Of a stretch of DNA of 64,000 nt, positions 34,201 to 46,200 are shown piece by piece. Location of the stretch: contig CATNEN010000001.1 in NCBI GenBank assembly GCA_950097015.1, positions 5,813,001-5,877,000 of the forward strand, in the 5' to 3' direction. The DNA is from Macrostomum hystrix. Lineage: Eukaryota; Platyhelminthes; Macrostomidae. Each line of letters opens with the position of its first letter. Position 1 is the first letter of the stretch. A program made the translations under genes and the position numbers. Below the pieces are notes generated by a model. That model worked only from the letters and a program-made list of their open reading frames with translations, did not search any database and was not told where the DNA came from.

Positions 34201-37200
34201 TCTGAAATGCTTGAATTAAGCGCTGCCGGTCCTTCGTAGAAATCTTGCCAGTCCATCTCCGTTCTGAAATGCTTGAATTAAGCGCTGCCGGTCCTTCGTA
34301 GAAATCTTGCCAGTCCATCTCCGTTCTGAAATGCTTGAATTAAGCGCTGCCGGTCCTTCGTAGAAATCTTGCCAGTCCATCTCCGTTCTGAAATGCTTGA
34401 ATTAAGCGCTGCCGGTCCTTCGTAGAAATCTTGCCAGTCCATCTCCGTTCTGAAATGCTTGAATTAAGCGCTGCCGGTCCTTCGTAGAAATCTTGTTATA
34501 AGATCCGCGCTGAGCCATTCTTGCGCAGCTATGTTTGTCTGCGGTGCTTTGCTATGGGCAAACTTGATCGCAGTTTTGGCAAACTAGATTGCAAAAAGGT
34601 ATAATAATTGCTTCAGATCATTTTAGCTGTTAAATCGGTGCCAGCATTAGCTGGGTTAATTGAGGGTGAGTGTGGCGTCCCCCCTGTCCATGGACTAAAG
34701 AGCCAAACGCAGCCTTGAGATGCGCTACGCAATATGTAGCTGCGGCTGTGCGTTCGGCTGCACATTTAGCCTAATTGGGGACAGGTGTAATTAGTTATTA
34801 TTATTTTTAATTAATTACTTAATTATTATGATATGTATATTTTAAGGTTTTGTTTTAGGATTTGTTTATACATTTTTTAGTTTTTTTTTCATAGACTTTA
34901 GATCTCCTGATTTAGGGTGTTTAGATCAGTTAATTCAGGGTGTTTATATCAGTTTATTCAGGGCGTTTAGATCGGTTTATTCAGGGTGTTTAGATCGGTT
35001 TATTCAGGGTGTTTAGATCGGTTTATTCAGGGTGTTTAGATCAGTTAATTCATGGTGTTTAGATCAGTTAATTCGGGGTGTTTAGATCAGTTAATTCAGG
35101 GTGTTTAGATCAGTTTATTCAGGGTGTTTAGATCAGTTAATTCAGGGTGTTTAGATCAGTTAATTCAGGGTGTTTAGATCAGTTTATTCAGGGTGTTTAG
35201 ATCAGTTAATTCAGGGTGTTTAGATCAGTTTATTCAGGGTGTTTAGATCAGTTAATTCAGGGTGTTTAGATCAGTTAATTCAGGGTGTTTAGATCAGTTA
35301 ATTCAGGGTGTTTAGATCAGTTTATTCAGGGTGTTTAGATCAGTTTATTCAGGGTGTTTAGATCAGTTTATTCAGGGTGTTTAGATAAGTTAATTCAGGG
35401 CGTTTAGATCGGTTTATTCCGGGTGTTTAGATCGGTTTATTCCGGGTGTTTAGATCGGTTTATTCCGGGTGTTTAGATCGGTTTATTCCGGGTGTTTAGA
35501 TCAGTTTATTCAGGGTGTTTAGATAAGTTAATTCAGGGCGTTTAGATCGGTTTATTCCGGGTGTTTAGATCGGTTTATTCCGGGTGTTTAGATCAGTTTT
35601 TTCCGGTTGTTTAGATCGGTTTATTCAGGGTGTTTAGATCAGTTAATTCAGGGTGTTTATATCAGTTTATTCAGGGCGTTTAGATCGGTTTATTCAGGGT
35701 GTTTAGATCGGTTTATTCAGGGTGTTTAGATCGGTTTATTCAGGGTGTTTAGATCGGTTTATTCAGGGTGTTTAGATCTGTTTATTCAGGGTGTTTAGAT
35801 CAGTTAATTCAGGGTGTTTATATCAGTTTATTCAGGGCGTTTAGATCGGTTTATTCAGGGTGTTTAGATCGGTTTATTCCGGGTGTTTAGATCAGTTAAT
35901 TCAGGGTGTTTAGATCAGTTAATTCAGGGTGTTTAGATCAGTTTATTCAGGGTGTTTAGATCAGTTTATTCAGGGTGTTTAGATCAGTTTATTCAGGGTG
36001 TTTAGATAAGTTAATTCAGGGCGTTTAGATCGGTTTATTCCGGGTGTTTAGATCGGTTTATTCCGGGTGTTTAGATCGGTTTATTCAGGGTGTTTAGATC
36101 AGTTTTTTCCGGTTGTTTAGATCGGTTTATTCAGGGTGTTTAGATCAGTTAATTCAGGGTGTTTATATCAGTTTATTCAGGGCGTTTAGATCGGTTTATT
36201 CAGGGTGTTTAGATCGGTTTATTCAGGGTGTTTAGATCGGTTTATTCAGGGTGTTTAGATCGGTTTATTCAGGGTGTTTAGATCGGTTTATTCAGGGTGT
36301 TTAGATCTGTTTATTCAGGGTGTTTAGATCAGTTAATTCAGGGTGTTTATATCAGTTTATTCAGGGCGTTTAGATCGGTTTATTCAGGGTGTTTAGATCG
36401 GTTTATTCCGGGTGTTTAGATCGGTTTATTCAGGGTGTTTAGATCGGTTTATTCAGGGCGTTTAGATCGGTTTATTCAGGGTGTTTAGATCGGTTTATTC
36501 CGGGTGTTTAGATCGGTTTATTCAGGGTGTTTAGATCAGTTTGTTCCGGTTGTTTAGATCGGCTTATTCCGGGTGTTTAGATCGGTTTATTCATGGCGCT
36601 TAGATCAGTTTGTTCCGGTAGTTTAGATGTTTTTTTTCAAGATGTTTGAGTCTGTTTAATCAGGGACAGGGAGATTAGGTAATTTTATTTGTTGTTTCTA
36701 GAAGTGTTTTAATGTTTATTTAGCTTATTCAGTCCTGTCCTCCCAGTGTGAGAAATCCTCATTAAGAATTGTACGAGGGGTGTTTCAAAAGTAACGAGAA
36801 TTTAGTCATAACTTTTTAATGGATAAACTTTTTAACTTGAAATTTTTACCCTGTAATTTTGCAAATATGGACAGCACACAGCTTCAGTTGCAACCCTGTC
36901 GGTCTACATGCACCAGTGAAATCTCACATTGAAGTCCAGACCTCGAGATTAAAAATTACGATTTTTGTCTGTGGTCTATATACCTGAGAACTTGCTTAGA
37001 ACTTGAAAACTGCTAATGATGCTGCTGATGCACTCAGCTGCTTCTGATACTGTCTCCGGTGTCTGCTGTTTATGGGCAAAGTTGCCTAGGAATTTTTGTT
37101 TTTTATGCTGCATGGGGCTGCTCAAAATTTCAAATGCTTGACTGAAAAGTGCTTTCAAGTGAGACTATGGAACGACCGAAAAATCATTCAGAAATTTGAT

Positions 37201-40200
37201 CGAAGGAAGGACAAAGGCATTTTATTGCTGTTCTGGTTCAACTTGGAAAGAAGCCATGCGATATCGCTCGGGACCTGAACCTGGCATTTGGAGATCAGGC
37301 ACTATCGCAAGCGCGGGTTCCCTAGTCCAAGGTCTGACGTTAGAAGCACGTTAGAAAAACGTTACAGGACGAACGAATTTCCGTTAGGTTTACGTTAGAC
37401 TTTAACGTTAGTCTTTCCGTTAGTTCGGTCGTTAGACTAATGTTAGTTTTCCGTTAGAATTTTAACGTTACTTTATTCCACAATAACTGACTATAACCTA
37501 ACGGTTTTTTCCGTGCTGATTTTATACTATATATTTTTCATAACGCACCGTTGCCAATGCAACAAAAGTATTAATTGGAGCAAGAATAAGACAGTGAACC
37601 AAAATCATGCAATTAAACTGACCAAATAAATATTTTCAAATGTGTAATTCCACTAAGTTGTCCAATAAAGTGTGACAATTACTTTAAACATTGCAATATA
37701 TTTAGCTATTTAAATAGATACGGTAATAAAAAAATACTTCTAATAGAAACAGTGTAAGTTTCCTCAACCCACCGCCACTCGAATCTACTTCCCAGTTTTA
37801 CTCGAATGTAAAAATGTCTCCATTTTTTGGGTGTTGCGACTATCAATCTTTCCTTGAATTCACCGCCTCTCATCTTTGTTGAGTTTACCTGCACTCTTGT
37901 CCCTCTGTCAGCTTACTTCTCCATATGGCTGTCTCCTCGCATTCTCTCTTATTTTTCTGATTGGCTGCGGGGCCAGCCACCTCTTATCTCCTCGTTCCTC
38001 CTGGCCAACTATACATTTAATACATACAACAATACATAAGCTCAGTTTTTTATTCTTATTTTCTCGACACATAACACATAAAAGACCTACATCAAGTAAT
38101 ACAAAAGATGGCAAACTAATGGGCGTCGTTGTGCCGCAAAAAGGGGGCGTTAAGTATAAGGCTCTCAAATATTATTAGGGGCGACAAGTATGAGGGCCCT
38201 TATGTAACAAGGACAGTGGTTTGGTTAGCATTTCGGGGCGGCGCCCCCTAAATTCGGTCTTGGTTGCGCTGTCATTGTGGGAAGTAACGACCCCAGAAAA
38301 AATGTGAGCAAATAAATGAAAAAGCGAATAGAACTGGAACAAAAAATACAGAAAAAATTATTAGGATGTTGATGGCATAAAAATCAAAGCATGATAATTA
38401 AGTCAACTATGTTTAAGGAAAAAATTGGGCCTACTCTGCGGCATTAGCACTGTCTTTTTTTGCGAACGGGGCTTTTTTCAACCAACGCTGAACTGCATCG
38501 ATAACAGCTTCTCGACTCGCATCAGGTTGACTTAAACGAGTCAGTTTGAGAATGTAGTCAAAGGTTTTTGGAAATTCATCTCTTAGTGAAGCTTTTTCCG
38601 AAGCCCGATTTGTCCCAGCCCAATTCAGAACCTTTGCCACATTGACTGAAATGGTTGTCTTACATGCCATGTACGTGGCAGATCGCACATCTGAACCACC
38701 GATCCGACCGATTGAATTCAGAACGACATTTTCATTTTCATTTAGGTGCTCTTCGAACAATTTTAGATCACCAATTGTTCCAATTGGTAAATGGCAAGGA
38801 AGTTGCTGAAGCACGTTTGCAGAACTTATCTGCTGTTTTGAAATGAGATTGCGAAGCATTTGATTGTTTTCTCTAACCAAGACAAACGTCGCACAAAGAA
38901 GACGGAGGTGACTAGGACCAGTTGTTGCGTCTCTGTTTGCTCCACGTTCTGCCAATAGCTCAGTGGCAATAGATTCAAAGGCCTCATTGCTGATGCCGAA
39001 ATCAGCATTCCTGGCTGCGGAATTTCTGGCGCTTGCACCTCTTGGCGTTAATGTCACGTCTAGAGAGTCTAAGAGCTTCGGTTGAGTTGAAGCAGTAGCC
39101 ACGGTTGTTGCAACGTTGCTAGGCGTCACCCCCGCAGCAGCCACGGTTGTCGCAACGTTGCTAGGCGTCACCCCCGCAGCAGCCACGGTTGTCGCAACGT
39201 TGCTAGGCGTCAACCCCGCAGCAGCCACGGTTGTCGCAACGTTGCTAGGCGTCAACCCCGCAGCAGCCACGGTTGTCGCAACGTTGCTAGGCGTCAACCC
39301 CGCAGCAGCCACGGTTGTCGCAACGTTGCTAGGCGTCACCCCCGCAGCAGCCACGGTTGTCGCAACGTTGCTAGGCGTCACCGCAGCAGCCGACTTGGGT
39401 GTCGTAGTCGCGTCCATGAAAGTGGCAGCTGCAGATCCCAGTGGCAGACTCTGATTGTAAGCGGTCATTACTCTTACATAAAGAGGTGGCGGCACTGGAT
39501 CATCGTCATCACTAGTCTGTTCATATCTTGAGATGCTCGTGTCACTGCTTCTTTTATTCGCAGGATGTTTGTCGATTAACCTGGATTCTGCATTTGATAA
39601 GCACGGGAAAATAATTTCAAGTCAATACATTAGGAAAAATGCATTATAGTATATCCACCTGAAAACATACCTTCAGGACGTCTTCTTTTCCTAGCCAATT
39701 CATGATCTGAGTCGCTGCAAGAGAGACTTGAAAATTGGTACTTCTTTTCCTTATCGACAGCAGTCGCATATTCATCTGAAGTTAAACGAATTGTTTAAAC
39801 ACTTTAAACGATAGCTAAAAAATTGTTTCTTGAAAATAAAAGCAAAGTTACACTTACTACTTCGAAATACGATTTTGAATTCATGATATTCGTCCCAGTT
39901 AGCCATTGGGCTCTTAGAATACATTTTCCGATGGTCATCACTGGCAGGTGGGAAGTAAACTGTGTTAGAATTGGAATCAAGCCAGGTGCTAGGAATTACA
40001 GCAATGGTTCCTTCAGCAAAGCTAACAACAAGCCAATTTTTCTCCATGTGAATCTGGAAAGTCAAGGCGAAGAGGAATGATAACATATCCTTTCTTTACA
40101 GGAAAACCGCAAGCCTTGTCCAATATGCAATCATCAGTGACATCGAATGGTGCTCCAAAACAGCCATCTTTGACAAAAAATATTCCTACAGCTGAACTTT

Positions 40201-43200
40201 TTATTGGATAGGAATAAAAATCTTCTTTCTGTGTAAATTCCATCACCTTGAACTTAGCAGGCAAAACTTCAGTAACAAGACAGACTTGAAGAGTCCTTGT
40301 GATAATAAAACAATCTCTGCTGTTAACTCTTATTGTACTCTTGTGAGATGGTACGGCAAGCTCAGCCCTGGACCTTTTTGTCATCAAATATTCACCAGTC
40401 CGATTTCTCAGTTGAGCAATCACTTGATTACCACTGCATAGTCTGTTCTTTAGAATCTGCAAAAAACTTTCAAATCGAAAAGCAGAAAATGCATCTACTG
40501 CACCAAATTTTTCACAGTCATTTGGCAAATGAATCAGAGAATGAACTATGTTTGAGACAAATCCACGTCCATACAATCCAGATGACTTTGTAACAAATTC
40601 TTTTAGCAGATTGGTTGCAGCAACAACATTTACACTTAGCATTGCAGATTTACCACAAAGAAGATGCATTGCAATGTGAAAGTATAGAAAATGAGGATAA
40701 ATGTCCTTTGGAATACTAGCATCATTTAAAACAATGATTCCATAATAGAGAATAAATGATCGGAATTCAGCTCCTTTCCAATAGCAAAGCTCATTAAGCC
40801 CTCGTGGCTTTCGGCAAAATTCTGATGGGACATGTGATTTTAATGAAACTAAATTGGCAGATAAAGTCTTAATAGCCTGACTTGGCATTCGGACCTTGTA
40901 TGGGCCCTCTTTTATCCAGAAATACATCATCCTTCTCATAACACCAAGATATGCCACATGAAGAACATCAAGTGGAAATGATGCAACCATGTCAATTGAA
41001 TTTAATTCAAGAAATGGTGATAATCCATTGGCTTCATTATGGTGATCCTCATCAATTTGCAGTCGAAATTCAAGATCAGTTCGTAGATCAGCATTAACTT
41101 CATCAAAGACAATGCAACTTCTTTCCTCACATCGAGTACCTTCTACTTTACATTTGTCACAACTATGATAACCAGTTGGATACTTAGTGCACTTCAATAA
41201 GCACCTAGCTGGTGCATCACAAATTATTGCCTTTGTTAAAATTGCATAATGATGACCACAATAATCAAATCCACTTGAAATTAGATGATTCAATTCTTTA
41301 ATCAGTTCAGAACACAGTTGTTTGGGATTTGGCTTATCTCTTGAATAATAGAACTGGATGACAAAAGGTTCAGATTGTAATTCAGGAACAAAACCAAGAA
41401 TAGGCCAGCACTGGTAGCCAGAACTTTTGAAAAAACTGATTCCATCAATATTTAGGAATAGAGTCAACTGATTAGATTTGGTATGTATGCTTGATAAAGA
41501 ATTATCTATTATAGATTCAATTGCAGACTGTACACCAACATAATAGATATCTTTAGAACAGTAATATGACTTTGCATTAGTGCTATGAGCCAACAATGTT
41601 GATGCTGTCAATGGAAGATCCAAATTTGGAAAATGTTTAGCATGTAGATGCAGTAAAGACGTAATATGTACTTGACTCACTTTGGCTTCAACAACCCATG
41701 CAGCCAAGTCATCTTTGAAGCTACTTTGGACTTTGTCATAAGACTCTGACCTTTCTGATAAGTCTGATAAAAATTCTTTTGTAATGTCTACAAAATGTTG
41801 TAGCAATGTGTCTTCATGTTCAAAATGGTCAACATCAGAAGTATCTTCCACCTCAATAAGGTGAAGACCATTATTAGAAAACTCTTCTAAGACAAAGTTG
41901 CTCAAAATCTTGTCAATGTCAATATCAATATCTGACAAACAAATGCCACTAGATGATTCATCTTGAAGTGGGTATAAATAGTAAATTTGTTGAGACAATG
42001 AATTTTCTATATGTTTCTCTTGGTCTTTTATTTTAGCTTCAATTTCATTAATACTTCGCTTTAGTTGCCTTTGGTTCATTTACATCTGGAATTCAAAATT
42101 AGTCAATTGTTTTAAATCAATCTTACAATGTCTATCACATTGAAAAAATATTATGATGATTGTACTAAGGTGCCAACTGTTAGGCCTAAGTTAAATTTAT
42201 TTAGTAATATGAATAAGCTACATATAAAAAGTTGCTTTAGATATAAATAATAGATAGAAAATAATACTAACATAATAGATATTAACATACTATATAGACA
42301 CTGGCTACAATAGGGCAAACAGTTATTTAGACAAAATAATTATTTCAACAGATTTTATTTCATTGCCTAAAACAAAAATAACATTTTATAAAATTATGTT
42401 ATAAAATAACATTTACATTTACAAATAACGATAACATAAACATTTTTCTTAAACTATCTGTCTATATTTTTAGTTTTTGTAGCTGAATATCTAGATTATA
42501 GAATATAATAGAATATTCCGCTAGTTCAATAAGGATTTAATTTAAAATTTCATTGACGGCCATCTTGATTTTTGTATTATAAGAAAATTCATATTTCTTT
42601 TGCAACTTTTTTTATTTCTGCCTAAATCTCCAAATTAAAATAATAACTAAATTATTATCTATTAAGTTATTAGACTAAAAATTGATTTTACAGTTTGGAA
42701 TTATTGTTAATTTTTAGTTACCGCATTAACGTTACATAAAAATCTTATAAATAACGAGAAGCAAACGTTAGTCCTAACGTTAGCATGGACTAGGGTTTAT
42801 GCTCACTGCAAGGCGTTCCGCGATGGTGCTACAGGATGTGGTGACGCGCCGAGGTCAGGTCGCCCCCGCACGTCAACGGATGACAACAGCAAACAAATTG
42901 TCCGTGATTACCTCTGCGCCAATCCTTCTGCCACATTGCGTGAAGTTGAGCAGGTCTGTAGCATCTCCATTGCTTCTGTGAGCCGCATCCTCAAGGAGAT
43001 AAACTGGTCGAGAGTCTGTGCCAAGTGGGTGCCGCGTGAGTTGACCCTGGACCACAAAAGAAAGCGAATTCACTGTGCAACGGAGAACTTGCAGTTGTGG
43101 CAGCAACTTGGTGATCAGGAGTTTAAACGACTTCTCATCAGTATGGATGAGACACCACTGCCAATGTTTAATCCACTGACTAAGCAGCTGTCCATGCAGT

Positions 43201-46200
43201 GGGGGCCCAGGGGCCGTCAGCCACACACAAAGCCAATGAATTCGGCATGGACACGCAACATCATGTGCACCGTGTGGTTTGACGCCTGTGGGGTTCTGAT
43301 GGTCGACTACCTGCCAGACAAGGCCACCATCAATGCTGCATACGTGCAAGATCAAGTTGCTCGTCTGCGTGAAGTCATCCTCCAGAAGCGACGCATCATG
43401 CGCGCCAGGCCCTTCATCTTGTGGGACAACGCTCGCCCTCACGTCGCCGCGGCCACCACATGGAAAGTGGAAGAGCTCGGCTTTCGGCTGCTTAATCATC
43501 CAACTTATTCACCAGACCTCGCCATTGCTGACTTTCACTTGTTTGGAGTAATGAAGAAGCCCATGCGAGGTCGCGTCTTCACCAGTCGACAGGAAGTCAT
43601 TGCGGCGGCCAACGAATCTCTCCATGCGCTGCCTGCGAGTTTTTGGGGGGAGGGAATCGACAAACTGCTGCATCGCTATGAGAAGTGTATCCAGCTCAAT
43701 GGCAGCTTTGTGGAACGTGCTGAAATCGCTGAAGAAATGGACGAAGGCGCTGATTTTTGACACAACAAACACGTTCACCTGTTCACTCTTTTCCACAGAC
43801 AAAAATCGTAATTTTTAATCTCGAGGTCTGGACTTCAATGTGAGATTTCACTGGTGCATGTAGACCGACAGGGTTGCAACTGAAGCTGTGTGCTGTCCAT
43901 ATTTGCAAAATTACAGGGTAAAAATTTCAAGTTAAAAAGTTTATCCATTAAAAAGTTATGACTAAATTCTCGTTATTTTTGAAACACCCCTCGTATATTA
44001 TAAAACTAAATTTGCTAAACAAATCGAGACAAATTGAGTACAAATGTTTTTCAATGTCCCTATCAGGTTGACGCCGAAGGTGACAAAGTGAACTACGAAC
44101 AGTACGACAGTCGAGCCGGAGCTCAAACAGGCCCTGTGTCGCCAGATGGACTGAGACAACCGCAGCCGCAACAGTTGGCGCCTAGCAATGGGTCTGTTAG
44201 ATCGCCTCGACCTAGACCGGTTAGTCATTTATTAACTTATTGTCTATCTGTTTGTCTTTATCTGTCAATAAATGTGTCTGTTTGTCTTGGTTCCTTGTAT
44301 TTGTTATCTTCAAGCATGCGTCTTTCTGTTATATGCTCTTGTGCCTACAAGACAATATTAAGCTCTGCATTCACTCAAAATATTGATTGTATTAATGTAC
44401 TGAGTGTGCTTGCTTGCTTAATGGGGTCACCCAGTGGTTATAGAGCCTCAAAGTAACTTAGAGATCCGGTGCTCGAAGCTTAATTTCCTATCGCTTTAGT
44501 TCATCGCTTCCTGGACTGTACACAGAGTTATCCCAATATGACCTGAACTGTACAGAGTTATCCCAATATGCCCTGGACTGTACACAGTTATCCGAATATG
44601 CCCTGGACTGTACACAGTTATCCGAATATGCCCTGGACTGTACACAGTTATCCGAATATGCCCTGGACTGTACACAGTTATCCGAATATGCCCTGGACTG
44701 TACACAGTTATCCCAATATGCCCTGGACTGTACACAATTATCCCAATATGCCCTGGACTGTACACAGAGTTATCCCAATATGCCCTGGACTGTGCACAGT
44801 TATCCCAATATGCCCTGGACTGTGCACAGTTATCCCAATATGCCCTGGACTGTACACAGAGTTATCCCAATATGACCTGAACTGTACAGAGTTATCCCAA
44901 TATGCCCTGGACTGTACACAGTTATCCGAATATGCCCTGGACTGTACACAATTATCCCAATATGCCCTGGACTGTACACAGAGTTATCCCAATATGCCCT
45001 GGACTGTGCACAGTTATCCCAATATGCCCTGGACTGTGCACAGTTATCCGAATATGCCCTGGACTGTACACAGTTATCCGAATATGCCCTGGACTGTACA
45101 CAGTTATCCGAATATGCCCTGGACTGTACACAGTTATCCCAATATGCCCTGGACTGTACACAATTATCCCAATATGCCCTGGACTGTACACAGAGTTATC
45201 CCAATATGCCCTGGACTGTGCACAGTTATCCCAATATGCCCTGGACTGTGCACAGTTATCCCAATATGCCCTGGACTGTACACAGAGTTATCCCAATATG
45301 ACCTGAACTGTACACAGTTATCCGAATATGCCCTGGACTGTACACAGTTATCCGAATATGCCCTGGACTGTACACAGTTATCCCAAAATTCCCCCGGACT
45401 GTACACAATTATCCCAATATGCCCTGGACTGTACACAGAGTTATCCCAATATGCCCTGGACTGTGCACAGTTATCCCAATATGCCCTGGACTGTGCACAG
45501 TTATCCCAATATGCCCTGGACTGTACACAGAGTTATCCCAATATGCCCTGGACTATACACAGAGTTATCCCAATATGACCTGAACTGTACACAGTTATCC
45601 GAATATGACCTGGACTGTACAGAGTTATTCCAATATGCCCTGGACTGTACACAGTTATCCCAATATGCCCTGGACTGTACACAATTATCCCAATATGCCC
45701 TGGACTGTACACAGAGTTATCCCAATATGCCCTGGACTGTGCACAGTTATCCCAATATGCCCTGGACTGTGCACAGTTATCCCAATATGCCCTGGACTGT
45801 ACACAGAGTTATCCCAATATGACCTGAACTGTACAGAGTTATCCCAATATGCCCTGGACTGTACACAGTTATCCGAATATGCCCTGGACTGTACACAATT
45901 ATCCCAATATGCCCTGGACTGTACACAGAGTTATCCCAATATGCCCTGGACTGTGCACAGTTATCCCAATATGCCCTGGACTGTGCACAGTTATCCGAAT
46001 ATGCCCTGGACTGTACACAGTTATCCGAATATGCCCTGGACTGTACACAGTTATCCGAATATGCCCTGGACTGTACACAGTTATCCCAATATGACCTGCA
46101 CTGTACACAGAGTAATCCTACTGAAATCCTCACCGCAGGCGATCATTGGCAGTCCAGATCCAGCTGGTCAAGAGCCCCTGCTGTCGCAGCCACCGTTTCA

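Larger units (their letters stand above)
33080..34790 (+). repeat. tRNA-derived SINE, family B, split by a transposon
   Basis: Left part 33080-33175 has a tRNA-like head (TTGTAGCCTAGTGGTTAGAC), then CAATTTGTGTCCATTAGCTA and GTAACTTTTTACTTA. Right part 34602-34790 continues with ATAATTGCTTCAG and GGGTTAATTGAGGGTGAGTG. Both halves align in order with the copy at 63.8 kb (GTAACTCTGAATTGCTTCAG, GGCAATTGAGGGTCTGTGTG), showing that the element between them inserted into the SINE. Confidence 0.7.
37320..42795 (-). mobile_element. EnSpm/CACTA-like DNA transposon, 5476 bp, inserted in the mariner
   Basis: Termini are the 10-bp inverted repeat CCCTAGTCCA...TGGACTAGGG. The flanks (CGCGGGTT / TTTATGCTC) show a TT duplication: removing the element and one TT restores the mariner reading frame. 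The left subterminal 150 bp is packed with CGTTAG motifs (eight exact copies between 37330 and 37460), and the right end has inverse ones; such subterminal arrays are typical transposase-binding regions in CACTA elements. It encodes a Tnp2-like transposase and a second, spliced DUF4806 protein, both on the minus strand. Both frames look intact, so the insertion seems young. Confidence 0.88.
36774..43993 (+). mobile_element. Mariner (DD34D) with 201-bp inverted repeats, interrupted by an EnSpm-like element
   Basis: The ends are inverted copies of each other over 201 bp (36774-36974 and 43793-43993) with one mismatch near the tip, flanked by TA. Without the inserted EnSpm element the copy is about 1.74 kb. 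The transposase frame runs on the plus strand from an ATG at about 37167, is cut at 37319/37320 and resumes at 42796, ending with TGA at 43758-43760. The C-terminal part shows the mariner catalytic triad: [18 protein letters not shown] and [12 protein letters not shown], with 34 residues between the last two Asp. An in-frame TGA about ten codons after the ATG shows that the transposase was already damaged. It lies in the 11 kb zDHHC intron. Confidence 0.93.

Noticed and set aside
44496-46138. Repetitive Cys/Tyr/Pro frames before the last zDHHC exon
   Set aside because: Intronic 30/32-bp minisatellite; the true exon begins at the 46139 acceptor.
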